A stretch of 64,000 bases of DNA from Chryseobacterium gleum. GTDB lineage: Bacteria; Bacteroidota; Bacteroidia; Flavobacteriales; Schleiferiaceae. The notes under the pieces were generated by a model. It saw only the letters and a program-made list of their open reading frames with translations, was not told where the DNA came from and ran no database searches. Position 1 is the stretch's first letter; every line of letters begins with the position of its first letter. A program made the position numbers and the translations under genes. Below, piece by piece: positions 26,233 to 34,310 of this stretch. The stretch is from contig CAMCXO010000006.1 of NCBI GenBank assembly GCA_945883565.1, positions 1-64,000 on the forward strand, read 5' to 3'.

Positions 26233-26667
26233 ATGAAACCCCACCCATCGGTATTCATTTACGCCATTTTATTGTGCTCTATAGGATGTACAGGATTGGA
26301 AACAAAAAATTCAGCTCCATTACAACTGAATAATAAAAAATGGACAGCTGTGTCTTTATCGGAAGAAAAAATGCCTCTCGATTCTATTCACAATCATCTA
26401 CCGTATGTTTTTTTTACACAAGATGGTGGTTTTAGAGGATTTACAGGTTGTAACCGATTTAATGGCCATTATCAAATTCAGAGCGAACAAATCCTTTTAT
26501 ACACAGGGGCCACCACACGAATGGCCTGCCAACAATCATACGAAAATGCGTTTTTGGAGTCCGTATCTCGCGTTGCAAAATTTCAAATTATCGAAGATCA
26601 ACTCCATTTGTTAGATCCGAACGGAAAAAACCAAATTATACTCTTTCACAAAGATGAAAACGAATGA
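26233..26667 (+). CDS. META/HslJ-domain lipoprotein
   Basis: The 144-residue product has a lipoprotein signal (YAILLCSIGCTG, Cys at residue 19) and a META domain recognisable from FRGFTGCNRFNGHYQI and TTRMACQQSYENAFL. META proteins such as HslJ are small envelope-associated beta-barrels linked to stress or drug tolerance; the precise role is unknown. Its 3' end overlaps the following esterase gene by 14 bases, so the two are co-expressed. Confidence 0.85.
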   Translation: MKPHPSVFIYAILLCSIGCTGLETKNSAPLQLNNKKWTAVSLSEEKMPLDSIHNHLPYVFFTQDGGFRGFTGCNRFNGHYQIQSEQILLYTGATTRMACQQSYENAFLESVSRVAKFQIIEDQLHLLDPNGKNQIILFHKDENE

Positions 26668-27589
26668 ACCGCTTAAAATATTCTTAGGAATCATGCTTGC
26701 ATGGTTATGTTTATCATGTCAGTCCCTAACAGCTCAAAACATTAAAAACGAAGCATCTCAATATCTGACTTGGGAGAGTTTTGATTCGAAATTCGTATTA
26801 CCAAGGCATATCGAAATTCGACTTCCGCCCAATTACGATTCTAACAAAACGTATCCGGTGTTATATATGCACGATGGCCAAAACGTATTCGACTCCGAAA
26901 ACAGCCATTGGGGAAAATCGTGGGAATTGGGAAAAACCCTTGATTCATTAGACCAAAACCACCCATTAAGTCAAATCATTATTGTGGCCCCTTGGAGCAC
27001 CGAAAGGCGGTTTTTAGAATATTGCCCGGCCAAACCGGCTGAAGCCATTCCCGTTGATAGCTTGAAAAAATGGCGGCATCAAAACACCGACTTAAGTCTG
27101 CAAAGTGACTATTATCTGCGATTTTTGGTGGAAGAGCTCAAACCGGCGGTTGACAATGCGTTTTCTACAAAAGCCGATAGAGCCCACACCTTTATAGCCG
27201 GAAGCTCGATGGGAGGGCTTATTTCATGGTATGCCGTAAGCGAGTACCCTATGGTTTTCGGCGGAGCAGCTTGTTTGTCGCCGCACTGGCCTTTGCGTTT
27301 AGATTCAGATAGTAAATGGTTTACGAATGCAGCCCTAGACTATTTATCTAAGCAAAGCTTAAACAGCGAAACCCTTCCAAAATTGTACTTCGATTGCGGA
27401 ACGGCTACCCTCGATACCCCTTATCGCTTCCATCAAAAACGAATAGACAGTTTGTATTTATCTACCGGATTTTACAATGAAAAAAATTTTAAAAGCTTGG
27501 TCTTTGAAGGCGCTGAACACGATGAAAATGCTTGGAAGCCCAGAATTGCACCAGCTTTGGGCTTTATAATGGGAATCAATCAACAGTAA
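26654..27589 (+). CDS. Secreted esterase, esterase-D/Fes-type alpha/beta hydrolase
   Basis: A 311-residue protein with a signal peptide (LGIMLAWLCLSCQSLTAQ). The Cys in LSCQS makes a lipoprotein possible. The esterase core shows YPVLYMHDGQNVFD, the nucleophile elbow IAGSSMGGLISWYA and the terminal His in EGAEHDENAW. This is the putative-esterase family (Fes, esterase D, Ag85-like), often acting on acetylated or feruloylated sugars or siderophores. The substrate here is unknown. It overlaps the META lipoprotein gene. Confidence 0.85.
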   Translation: MKTNEPLKIFLGIMLAWLCLSCQSLTAQNIKNEASQYLTWESFDSKFVLPRHIEIRLPPNYDSNKTYPVLYMHDGQNVFDSENSHWGKSWELGKTLDSLDQNHPLSQIIIVAPWSTERRFLEYCPAKPAEAIPVDSLKKWRHQNTDLSLQSDYYLRFLVEELKPAVDNAFSTKADRAHTFIAGSSMGGLISWYAVSEYPMVFGGAACLSPHWPLRLDSDSKWFTNAALDYLSKQSLNSETLPKLYFDCGTATLDTPYRFHQKRIDSLYLSTGFYNEKNFKSLVFEGAEHDENAWKPRIAPALGFIMGINQQ

Positions 27590-27607
27590 GACCGCACAAT
27601 TTCCCTG

Positions 27608-28375
27608 TTACCAACTTCCGCTGGCACCGCCTCCACCAAAGCTACCTCCACCAAAACCACCAAAACCGCCGCCACCGCCACCAAAACCACCCCCGCCAAA
27701 TCCTCCAAAATGACGCGGACCAAAAAAATGGCCGCCTCCGGGTCCTAACATATAACCTCCTCCCCCTCCTCGGTTACGAGCAGCGAGAACAATGAATACA
27801 ATGAGAATAATTAGAGCAATTAAAACTAAAGGTGGCATGGGTTTGCCGTTGGGGTTTTCATTAACAAACTGGCCTGACAAAACCGCTATAATCTGCAGTA
27901 CGCCTTTTTGAACGCCAGCATAGTAATTGCGGTTCTTAAATTCGGGTACAATAAAATCTTCTATAATGCGCTTGGTAAGCCTCGCATTAAGATGTTCTTC
28001 TATACCCCTTCCGGTTTGTATGGCCATTTTCCTGTCATTCACCGCTACACAAAGCACTAAGCCATTGTCTTTATATTTTTGACCTACACCCCATTCGTCT
28101 CCAATTTTAGCAGCGTAAAAATTTATATCTTGTCCTTCAGTACTTTTTACTGTAACAACCACAATTTGGGTTGAGGTACAGTCGTTGTAAGCCACAAGCA
28201 TTTGCTCTAGTTCCTGGCGCTCGTTTGGTTCAAAAATGTTGGCTAAATCGTTTACCAATCTTGGCGGTTGAGGGCGTTTCGGATAGTCTTCAGCGTTTAA
28301 CCCAAAACCGAAAACCAAAACAGAAGCCCATGTTAAAAAGGCGCGCCGTAAAATGCCGTGTATCTGAAACATCAT
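27608..28375 (-). CDS. TPM-domain (YgcG-like) membrane protein with Gly-rich tail
   Basis: The 255-residue protein has a signal peptide, a TPM domain (residues about 35-160: LVNDLANIFEPNERQELEQML, QIVVVTVKSTEGQDI, DNGLVLCVAVNDRKMAIQTG, DFIVPEFKNRNYY), one transmembrane helix (PPLVLIALIILIVFIVLAAR) and a tail made mostly of Gly and Phe ending GGGGASGSW. The domain faces the periplasm. TPM proteins have been linked to phosphatase activity and photosystem repair; the role in Bacteroidota is unknown. The frame starts with TTG at 28381, but ATG at 28375 is preferred. Confidence 0.88.
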   Translation of the reverse strand: MMFQIHGILRRAFLTWASVLVFGFGLNAEDYPKRPQPPRLVNDLANIFEPNERQELEQMLVAYNDCTSTQIVVVTVKSTEGQDINFYAAKIGDEWGVGQKYKDNGLVLCVAVNDRKMAIQTGRGIEEHLNARLTKRIIEDFIVPEFKNRNYYAGVQKGVLQIIAVLSGQFVNENPNGKPMPPLVLIALIILIVFIVLAARNRGGGGGYMLGPGGGHFFGPRHFGGFGGGGFGGGGGGFGGFGGGSFGGGGASGSW

Positions 28376-28475
28376 AATCAAAGGTAGCTATGCCCGTTCA
28401 AGTGCAAAAATTGATTTTAATTTGAACGGTCGAAACAGTGCAAAAAAAATACGGCTTAATGGTAAATAGTAAAGA

Positions 28476-29096
28476 ATGAAATTGTTTAGTTCAAAATGTA
28501 GCCTGCTTTTTAGCCCTTTTTTTTTGGTTATGGCTATTTTAATTGAACCCATTGGTTTATTTGGGCAAAGTGATGAATGGAAACAAAGCCTTTCGTCATT
28601 TGTCGAGTGGGCTTCAAATGCGGGTTTTGAAGAAAAAGCATTAAATGTTACCGAACCAAAATGGGGCAGTTTGAACAACAGCAATCCTGATTTTCAAAGG
28701 TATATCCAATTCAAATCGAAAGAAAAAAGGGAAGACAATTTGGAACGTACGGCCTATTTTAAATGGCATCTGGCACTTTATGCTTTCGACGAAACCGATG
28801 ATTACTTATACGCGAGAAAAGACTGGTTGAACGATTTTTTAGAAAACAAAACCTTAAGGCCCGGAAAAGATTTTAGGGTTTACGAATATGGTAAGCCCGG
28901 GCTGGTTCTTTTTACTGAAAACGCATTTGTTATTTTTCAAATGGAATGCAGTCAATATTTTGAAGAAGAGTTTAGAACTTGGACTAAAGCTATACTCAAA
29001 CATTTCGCAGACGAAAACACTTCTGTTATAGAAATTGGCTGCAATGGGCCGTTGAAGTGGATTAAAAACGCTCCCGACCCTAAAGCCTGGAAGTAA
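28476..29096 (+). CDS. Secreted protein of unknown function
   Basis: The 206-residue product begins with a signal peptide (SLLFSPFFLVMAILIEPIGLFGQ) and is otherwise a mixed alpha/beta, acidic, aromatic-rich protein (WKQSLSSFVEWASNAGFEEK, FKWHLALYAFDETDDYLYAR, WTKAILKHFADENTSVIEIG). No family recognised. It lies 33 bases upstream of the thioredoxin-fold gene on the same strand and may share its transcript. Confidence 0.7.
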   Translation: MKLFSSKCSLLFSPFFLVMAILIEPIGLFGQSDEWKQSLSSFVEWASNAGFEEKALNVTEPKWGSLNNSNPDFQRYIQFKSKEKREDNLERTAYFKWHLALYAFDETDDYLYARKDWLNDFLENKTLRPGKDFRVYEYGKPGLVLFTENAFVIFQMECSQYFEEEFRTWTKAILKHFADENTSVIEIGCNGPLKWIKNAPDPKAWK

Positions 29097-29129
29097 AATT
29101 AATTCTTAACCAAAAACCTCAGGAGCAAC

Positions 29130-29738
29130 ATGAAAAAAATGCAAAACCTCTTAATTATCGTTTTGGCCTTAATGTCTTCGGCCTTTATCGATAAAAAAGA
29201 AGAACTTAAAATAGGCGACCTTGCGCCTTTGGCAAATCTGAAAATGCAGGATATAAGCGGAACTTCTTACAGTTTGAACGACTTGAAACAAACCAATGGA
29301 CTATTGGTCATCTTCTCTTGTAACACCTGTCCGTTTGTAGCCGGTTGGGAAGATGAGTACCCAGTTTTAGGTGATATTGCATCTCGCAACAACCTGGGTG
29401 TAGCGCTGATTAACAGCAATGAGGCCAAAAGAAAAGACGAAGACGCCCTCATGGCCATGAAATCCCATGCTCAAAATAAAAATTATAATACGCCTTATTT
29501 GGTTGATGTAAACAGCCAACTGGCCGATGCTTTTGGGGCCAGCACCACACCACATGTGTTTTTATTCGATAAAAACATGAAACTCGTTTATAAAGGCAGT
29601 ATTAATGACAAATTTGAAAACAAAGACAAATCCGTTAGTAAGCATTATTTGCGCGATGCTATTGTAAATATGATGGCCGGTAAAAAACCCAATCCTTCAG
29701 AAACCAAACAAATAGGTTGCAGCATTAAAAGAATTTAA
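29130..29738 (+). CDS. Exported thioredoxin-family protein
   Basis: The 202-residue protein has an N-terminal signal (LLIIVLALMSSAF) and a thioredoxin/AhpC-TSA fold: LKIGDLAPLANLKMQD, then LLVIFSCNTCPFVAGWEDEYP with a CNTC redox motif, cis-Pro region TTPHVFLFDKNMKLVYKGSI and GKKPNPSETKQIGCSIKR. This is the resA-like subgroup with a CxxC in place of CxxC-Trp types. It probably acts in periplasmic redox homeostasis. A preceding GGAG about ten bases before the ATG is a fair ribosome-binding site. It ends convergently, overlapping the Nudix gene by four bases. Confidence 0.88.
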   Translation: MKKMQNLLIIVLALMSSAFIDKKEELKIGDLAPLANLKMQDISGTSYSLNDLKQTNGLLVIFSCNTCPFVAGWEDEYPVLGDIASRNNLGVALINSNEAKRKDEDALMAMKSHAQNKNYNTPYLVDVNSQLADAFGASTTPHVFLFDKNMKLVYKGSINDKFENKDKSVSKHYLRDAIVNMMAGKKPNPSETKQIGCSIKRI

Positions 29739-30355
29739 TCTTGAATATCTATCCCTATGGCTTTTGCCAATAGCTTGATGGCAGGATAGGTTTGAAGAAG
29801 AGCCATTTTTACCCCTATATAATCGAGCCAAACAGCCTCAGTTATGTCTTCCTCAACTTGAGGCTTCAATAATCCAGTGTATTGGGTTTGCATTTTAAAC
29901 CAATGGGTGGTTTTCAATACCCTGTTGCCATGCATTTGATAGGTGTGATAGGTTTTTGGCAATGGGGCTATAATTTTTAAGCCCTCTAAACCGACTTCTT
30001 CCATCACCTCGCGAATGGCAGCGATTTCAGGAGTTTCGTTCTTTTCAATTTTACCTTTCGGCAAATCCCAAAATCCCAAACGGTGGATGAAAAGATTTTG
30101 ATTAAAACTGTTTTGTACCCAGCCACCTGCGGCTTCAATCGGTATAAAATAGCTAAAAAGTGCCTCAAACACTTTTTCCGGCTTTTCGTGTACCAATTCA
30201 AAAATGCGTTCACCAGAGCTTTCATAAAGCATCTCCCAATTATTCAGCCAATTGGGCAAATCAGCTAAAACCAAGCGCTCGGCATTTAACGAAAAAGGCT
30301 CTGAAACCAACCTCAACACGTGCGTCCGCACGAAAACTTCATACTTTTGACTCAT
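29735..30355 (-). CDS. Nudix hydrolase
   Basis: A 206-residue Nudix protein with a complete Nudix box GKIEKNETPEIAAIREVMEE followed by VGL, preceded by GFWDLPK. It hydrolyses a nucleoside diphosphate linked to another group; the substrate is unknown. The frame is open from 30373, but the ATG at 30355 (MSQKYEVFVRTH) fits the family N-terminus. That choice makes its start codon overlap the divergent pyrE start codon by two bases (CATG at 30353-30356). The PyrE neighbour is a common partner in Bacteroidota. Confidence 0.88.
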   Translation of the reverse strand: MSQKYEVFVRTHVLRLVSEPFSLNAERLVLADLPNWLNNWEMLYESSGERIFELVHEKPEKVFEALFSYFIPIEAAGGWVQNSFNQNLFIHRLGFWDLPKGKIEKNETPEIAAIREVMEEVGLEGLKIIAPLPKTYHTYQMHGNRVLKTTHWFKMQTQYTGLLKPQVEEDITEAVWLDYIGVKMALLQTYPAIKLLAKAIGIDIQD

Positions 30356-30995
30356 GGTTTTCAATCGTGACACGGCTTATAAGACTGCCGAATTTCTTTT
30401 GCAAATAAAGGCCATTCAACTGCGTACAAATCCTCCTTTTGTTTGGGCCAGTGGTTGGCAGTCGCCTATATACTGCGACAATAGAGTAGCCCTTAGTTTT
30501 CCACTGGTTCGAACGTATTTGAGAGAACAAATGGTAAAGCTTATTCGCGACCGCTACGACAACGCAGAAGTATTGGCTGGAGTAGCTACCGGTGCCATCG
30601 CCTTAGGGGCCTTGGTGGCCGAATCGCTCAATCTGCCATTTGTATATGTAAGGCCTGAGCCAAAAGGCCACGGTAAGCAAAATCAAGTGGAAGGGTTTCT
30701 TGAAAAAGGCAAGCGGGTGGTGGTAATTGAAGATTTGATAAGTACAGGAGGCAGTTCGCTAAAGGCAGTACATGCCTTAAGAGCCCATGAAGCCCAAGTA
30801 CAGGGCATGGTAGCTATTTTTACTTATGGTTTTGAAGCAAGCCAACAGGCCTTTGAACAGGCCCAATGTGCCATCACCACTTTAAGCGATTACGAACACT
30901 TACTCGAACAGTCGGTTAAAACGGGTTACATTTCTGAAAACGAACAAGAAATTTTAAAGAACTGGCGCCATTCTCCTCAATCCTGGAAGCCTTAA
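30354..30995 (+). CDS. pyrE: Orotate phosphoribosyltransferase
   Basis: The 213-residue enzyme makes OMP from orotate and PRPP in pyrimidine synthesis. It shows LLQIKAIQLRTNPPFVWASG and SPIYCDNRVALS at the N-terminus and the PRPP loop VVVIEDLISTGGSS. The N-terminus MVFNRDTAYKTAEFLLQIKA matches Bacteroidota PyrE, so the ATG at 30354 is secure. There is no untranslated space between it and the divergent Nudix start, so its promoter must lie inside the Nudix coding sequence. The SRPBCC gene follows after 15 bases. Confidence 0.96.
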   Translation: MVFNRDTAYKTAEFLLQIKAIQLRTNPPFVWASGWQSPIYCDNRVALSFPLVRTYLREQMVKLIRDRYDNAEVLAGVATGAIALGALVAESLNLPFVYVRPEPKGHGKQNQVEGFLEKGKRVVVIEDLISTGGSSLKAVHALRAHEAQVQGMVAIFTYGFEASQQAFEQAQCAITTLSDYEHLLEQSVKTGYISENEQEILKNWRHSPQSWKP

Positions 30996-31010
30996 ATCAA
31001 TCTCATTGAA

Positions 31011-31400
31011 ATGAATCTGGAAAGCCCTCTCGTAATTGTGCCCAAAAGTGTAGACGAAATAAAGCAGTTTTTGGCCAACTATTCAAACTTTAAGCAAATA
31101 TTCCCAAAAGAAGTTAACCACTTTGAAGTCCACGAAAACGGCTTTACTTTTGGATTAGGTGCCTTGCCTAAAGTAGGCCTTAAACGCTCTACTCCTATGC
31201 ACGACAAGCAAATTGCTTTAGAATCGACGGGAGGACCTGTCACATTCAAATTATTATGCGACATGCGTGATGTTGATGATCAAAACACTGAATGTCAAAT
31301 ATGTTTTGAAGGTGATGTAAACCCAATGTTGCGCATGATGCTAGAAAAGCCTCTTCAAAATTTGCTGAATCAGTTGGCAGACGGCCTGAGCAAATCTTAA
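31011..31400 (+). CDS. SRPBCC-like small protein
   Basis: This 129-residue protein resembles the START/SRPBCC helix-grip fold: two beta strands and a helix at the start (SVDEIKQFLANYSNFKQIFP), a beta-rich middle and a long C-terminal helix (MMLEKPLQNLLNQLADGLSK). It follows pyrE by 15 bases, a pairing frequent in Bacteroidota. The ligand is unknown. Confidence 0.75.
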   Translation: MNLESPLVIVPKSVDEIKQFLANYSNFKQIFPKEVNHFEVHENGFTFGLGALPKVGLKRSTPMHDKQIALESTGGPVTFKLLCDMRDVDDQNTECQICFEGDVNPMLRMMLEKPLQNLLNQLADGLSKS

Positions 31401-31431
31401 TTTGTATGCACGCATATTTTATGTAGATTTG
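31401..31431 (+). promoter_or_regulatory. Perfect Bacteroidetes promoter of the marR-fad operon
   Basis: TTTG at 31401-31404, exactly 19 bases, then TAGATTTG at 31424-31431: an exact match to TTTG-N19-TAnnTTTG. It begins at the base after the SRPBCC stop codon. The spacer holds a small inverted repeat ATGC-AC-GCAT. The start point should fall near 31437, inside the palindrome described next. Confidence 0.85.
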
Positions 31432-31446
31432 GGGAAATACTTCCCC
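31431..31446. promoter_or_regulatory. Candidate MarR operator
   Basis: GGGGAAATACTTCCCC is a 16-base inverted repeat with one mismatched pair. It lies between the -7 box and the MarR start codon and covers the expected transcription start. MarR regulators often bind such palindromes to repress their own operon, so autoregulation responding to an acyl-CoA is a reasonable inference. Confidence 0.6.
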
Positions 31447-31450
31447 GAAT

Positions 31451-31906
31451 TTGAAACCTGAAGAAACAGTAGATTTTCATTTGCGCGCCACTTGGCAATC
31501 GTTGGTGCGCATGTACAACGAAATTGCCGCTGACTATGGAGGGACCATGGCCAGCGGTTTTTTATTGCTACAAATTGAGCCTACAGGAACTCCCTCTACT
31601 GCTCTCGGCCCTAGAATGGGCATGGAAGCCACCAGTATGAGTAGAACTCTAAAAAGTTTAGAAGACAAAGGCTTAATTGCTAAAAGACGTTCACCCGACG
31701 ACAAACGCATGGTGTTTATACACCTAACCAATGAAGGGCAAATTATGCGCGATAAGGCCCGTGAAGCAGTCCTACATTTTAACAATGTGGTCCGAGAAAA
31801 AATAGCGCCTGAAAGGCTTCATCTTTTTTTTGAAACAGCTAAAGCTTTGGTACGAATAATTGAAACCGAAAAGAAACAATTGTTATATGCACAACAGAAC
31901 CATTAA
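31451..31906 (+). CDS. MarR-family transcriptional regulator of the beta-oxidation operon
   Basis: The 151-residue protein has the MarR winged helix: MGMEATSMSRTLKSLEDKGLI (recognition helix) and AKRRSPDDKRMVFIHLTNEG (wing), with dimer helices at both ends. The best start is TTG at 31451. The first ATG, at 31511, would remove the first dimerisation helix. The leader is only about 14 bases. It heads the operon with fadB, fadA and an acyl-CoA dehydrogenase, so it most likely represses fatty-acid degradation when substrate is absent. Confidence 0.88.
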   Translation: MKPEETVDFHLRATWQSLVRMYNEIAADYGGTMASGFLLLQIEPTGTPSTALGPRMGMEATSMSRTLKSLEDKGLIAKRRSPDDKRMVFIHLTNEGQIMRDKAREAVLHFNNVVREKIAPERLHLFFETAKALVRIIETEKKQLLYAQQNH

Positions 31907-34292
31907 AAAAGTAGCCATTTTAGGCTCGGGCATTATGGGCGCCCAAATTGCCTGCCATTTTGCAAATATTGGCGTTCAGGCTTTGTTGCTCGACATGGCC
32001 TTTAAAGAATCGACTGAAGCCCATGAGGCATCTGGCAAGCCTGGCATTCCCTCTAGCCATAAAAACCGTATTGCACGAGAAGGACTGGAAAAAGCCATCA
32101 AAACCAATCCGGCACCTCTCTTCGACAAATCATTTGCCTCGCGCATCACGGTCGGCAATTTCGATGATGATATGCCCAAAATACAAGAGTGTGACTGGGT
32201 TATAGAAGTGGTAGTTGAACGTTTGGATGTTAAACACATCATCTTCGAACAAGTCGACAAATTCCGAAAGCCGGGCTCTTTGGTTAGCTCAAATACTTCG
32301 GGAATACCCATTCATTTTATGCTTAAAGGGCGCAGCGAAGATTTTAAACGCCATTTCTGCGGCACGCACTTTTTTAATCCCCCAAGGTATTTACAACTCC
32401 TTGAAATCATTCCAACGCCGGAAACAGCCCCGGAAGTAGTGGATTTTCTAATGCACTATGGCGATCTTTTTTTGGGGAAATTAACAGTTCTAGCCAAAGA
32501 TAGCCCAGCTTTTATTGCTAATCGAATTGGGGTCTTTGGAATAATGTCGCTTTTTCATGCCCTAAAAGATTTTGATTTAACAGTAGAAGATGTTGATAAG
32601 TTAACCGGTCCTGTTATTGGAAGGCCAAAGTCTGCCACTTTTAGAACCAGTGATGTGGTGGGCCTCGACACTTTAGTTAGAGTTGCACAAGGCTTGGCCC
32701 AAGCCTGCCCCAACGATGAACGTAACTCGGTGTTTGTATTGCCAGACTTCGTTCAAAAAATGATGAACGATAATCGGTTAGGAAGTAAAACAGGAGAGGG
32801 ATTCTACAAAAAAGTTAACCAGCCCGATGGCAATAGTGAAATTTTATCGCTCGATTTAAAAACAGGCCTTTACAAATCTCAACAAAAAAAACGCTTCGAG
32901 ATACTCGAAAAAACTAAAAATATAGACATGGTTGGCCATCGTTTTCCGGTTCTCATTTCCGGTAACGACGAAGCTTCTCGCTTTTACAGGCGCATATTAG
33001 CCGAATTGCTCGCCTATGTTAGCCATAGAATTCCGGAAATAAGCGATGAGATTTTTAGAGTAGACGATGCTTTACGTGCCGGCTTTGGTTGGGAACATGG
33101 GCCATTTGAAATTTGGGATGCCATTGGCATTCATAAAGGAATCGAACTAATAGAAGAGCACGGACTTCAAATGGCTCCTTGGATTAGTGATTTAACAAAA
33201 CAAGGAAGAACACATTTTTATGAGGTCAACAATGGTCAGAAGAAATGCTACTCCATTCTTAAAAAAGGTACAGAACCCCTACCTGGTGGAAATCAATACA
33301 TCGATCTCAACGCTTTAAGAGCAAACCACACCTTATGGAAAAACGATGAATGCTCTATTATAGACCTGGGTGATGGCATTTTAAACTTCGAAGTACATTC
33401 GAAAATGAACAGCCTCGGCGGTGGGGTTCTTTCCGGATTAAACAAAGCCATAGACTTAGCTGAAAGCCAATATAGAGGATTGGTTGTGGCCAATCAAGGC
33501 ATAAATTTTAGCGTAGGCGCCAATTTAGCCATGATTTTTATGATGGCCATAGAGCAAGATTGGGACGAATTGAGCTTTGCCATTAAGTTCTTTCAAAACA
33601 GTATGATGCGACTTCGTTATTCATCTATTCCAACCGTTGTGGCCCCGCATGCCATGACATTAGGGGGAGGCTGCGAAATGACCCTTCACGCCGATGCCGT
33701 TCAGGCCGCTGCCGAAACTTATATCGGTTTGGTAGAATTCGGGGTTGGGGTGATTCCGGGAGGAGGCGGTAGTAAAGAAATGACCCAACGCGCGGCACAG
33801 CGCTATGTGAAAGATGATGTGGAATTGAACGCCCTTCGCGAAAATTACCTCACCATAGCTATGGCAAAAGTGGCGACTTCGGCTAGCGAAGCCTACAATC
33901 TCGGCATTCTGGAAAAAGGCAAGGATCAAATAAGCATGAGCAGAAGAAGGCAAATTGCCGATGCCAAACGCAAAGCGGTTTTTTTAGCAGAGTTAGGTTA
34001 TACCCAACCACCTCCTCAAAAAGTAAAAGTGCTTGGCAAACAAGCTTTAGCCATGTTTTTTGCTGGTGCTCACGCCATGTTGGAAGGCCGATTTGTAAGC
34101 GAACACGATGTAAAAGTGAGCCAAAAACTGGCCTATGTTATGAGTGGAGGCGATTTATCGGAACCCACAGAAGTAAGCGAGCAATACCTGCTCGACCTTG
34201 AACGCGAGGCCTTTTTAAGCCTTTGTGGTGAACGAAAAACATTGGAACGCATTCAACATATGCTAAAAACCGGCAAACCCCTTCGCAATTAA
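31887..34292 (+). CDS. fadB: 3-Hydroxyacyl-CoA dehydrogenase/enoyl-CoA hydratase fusion
   Basis: The 801-residue trifunctional-type protein catalyses two steps of beta-oxidation. The N-terminal half is the NAD-dependent dehydrogenase (VAILGSGIMGAQIACHF, SSNTSGIP, CGTHFFNPPRYLQLLEI). The C-terminal part (about 480-690) is a crotonase with both catalytic Glu contexts, GGGCEMTLHAD and GLVEFGVGVIPGGGG. This order is the reverse of E. coli FadB and is usual in Bacteroidota. The frame is open from 31860, but the ATG at 31887 (MHNRTIKKVAIL) is the real start, overlapping marR by 20 bases. Confidence 0.95.
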   Translation: MHNRTIKKVAILGSGIMGAQIACHFANIGVQALLLDMAFKESTEAHEASGKPGIPSSHKNRIAREGLEKAIKTNPAPLFDKSFASRITVGNFDDDMPKIQECDWVIEVVVERLDVKHIIFEQVDKFRKPGSLVSSNTSGIPIHFMLKGRSEDFKRHFCGTHFFNPPRYLQLLEIIPTPETAPEVVDFLMHYGDLFLGKLTVLAKDSPAFIANRIGVFGIMSLFHALKDFDLTVEDVDKLTGPVIGRPKSATFRTSDVVGLDTLVRVAQGLAQACPNDERNSVFVLPDFVQKMMNDNRLGSKTGEGFYKKVNQPDGNSEILSLDLKTGLYKSQQKKRFEILEKTKNIDMVGHRFPVLISGNDEASRFYRRILAELLAYVSHRIPEISDEIFRVDDALRAGFGWEHGPFEIWDAIGIHKGIELIEEHGLQMAPWISDLTKQGRTHFYEVNNGQKKCYSILKKGTEPLPGGNQYIDLNALRANHTLWKNDECSIIDLGDGILNFEVHSKMNSLGGGVLSGLNKAIDLAESQYRGLVVANQGINFSVGANLAMIFMMAIEQDWDELSFAIKFFQNSMMRLRYSSIPTVVAPHAMTLGGGCEMTLHADAVQAAAETYIGLVEFGVGVIPGGGGSKEMTQRAAQRYVKDDVELNALRENYLTIAMAKVATSASEAYNLGILEKGKDQISMSRRRQIADAKRKAVFLAELGYTQPPPQKVKVLGKQALAMFFAGAHAMLEGRFVSEHDVKVSQKLAYVMSGGDLSEPTEVSEQYLLDLEREAFLSLCGERKTLERIQHMLKTGKPLRN

Positions 34293-34310
34293 TCTCTTAA
34301 AAACAATATT

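Noticed and set aside
27532-27795. His/Asn-rich plus-strand frame
   Set aside because: Antisense to the Gly-rich tail of the TPM-domain gene.
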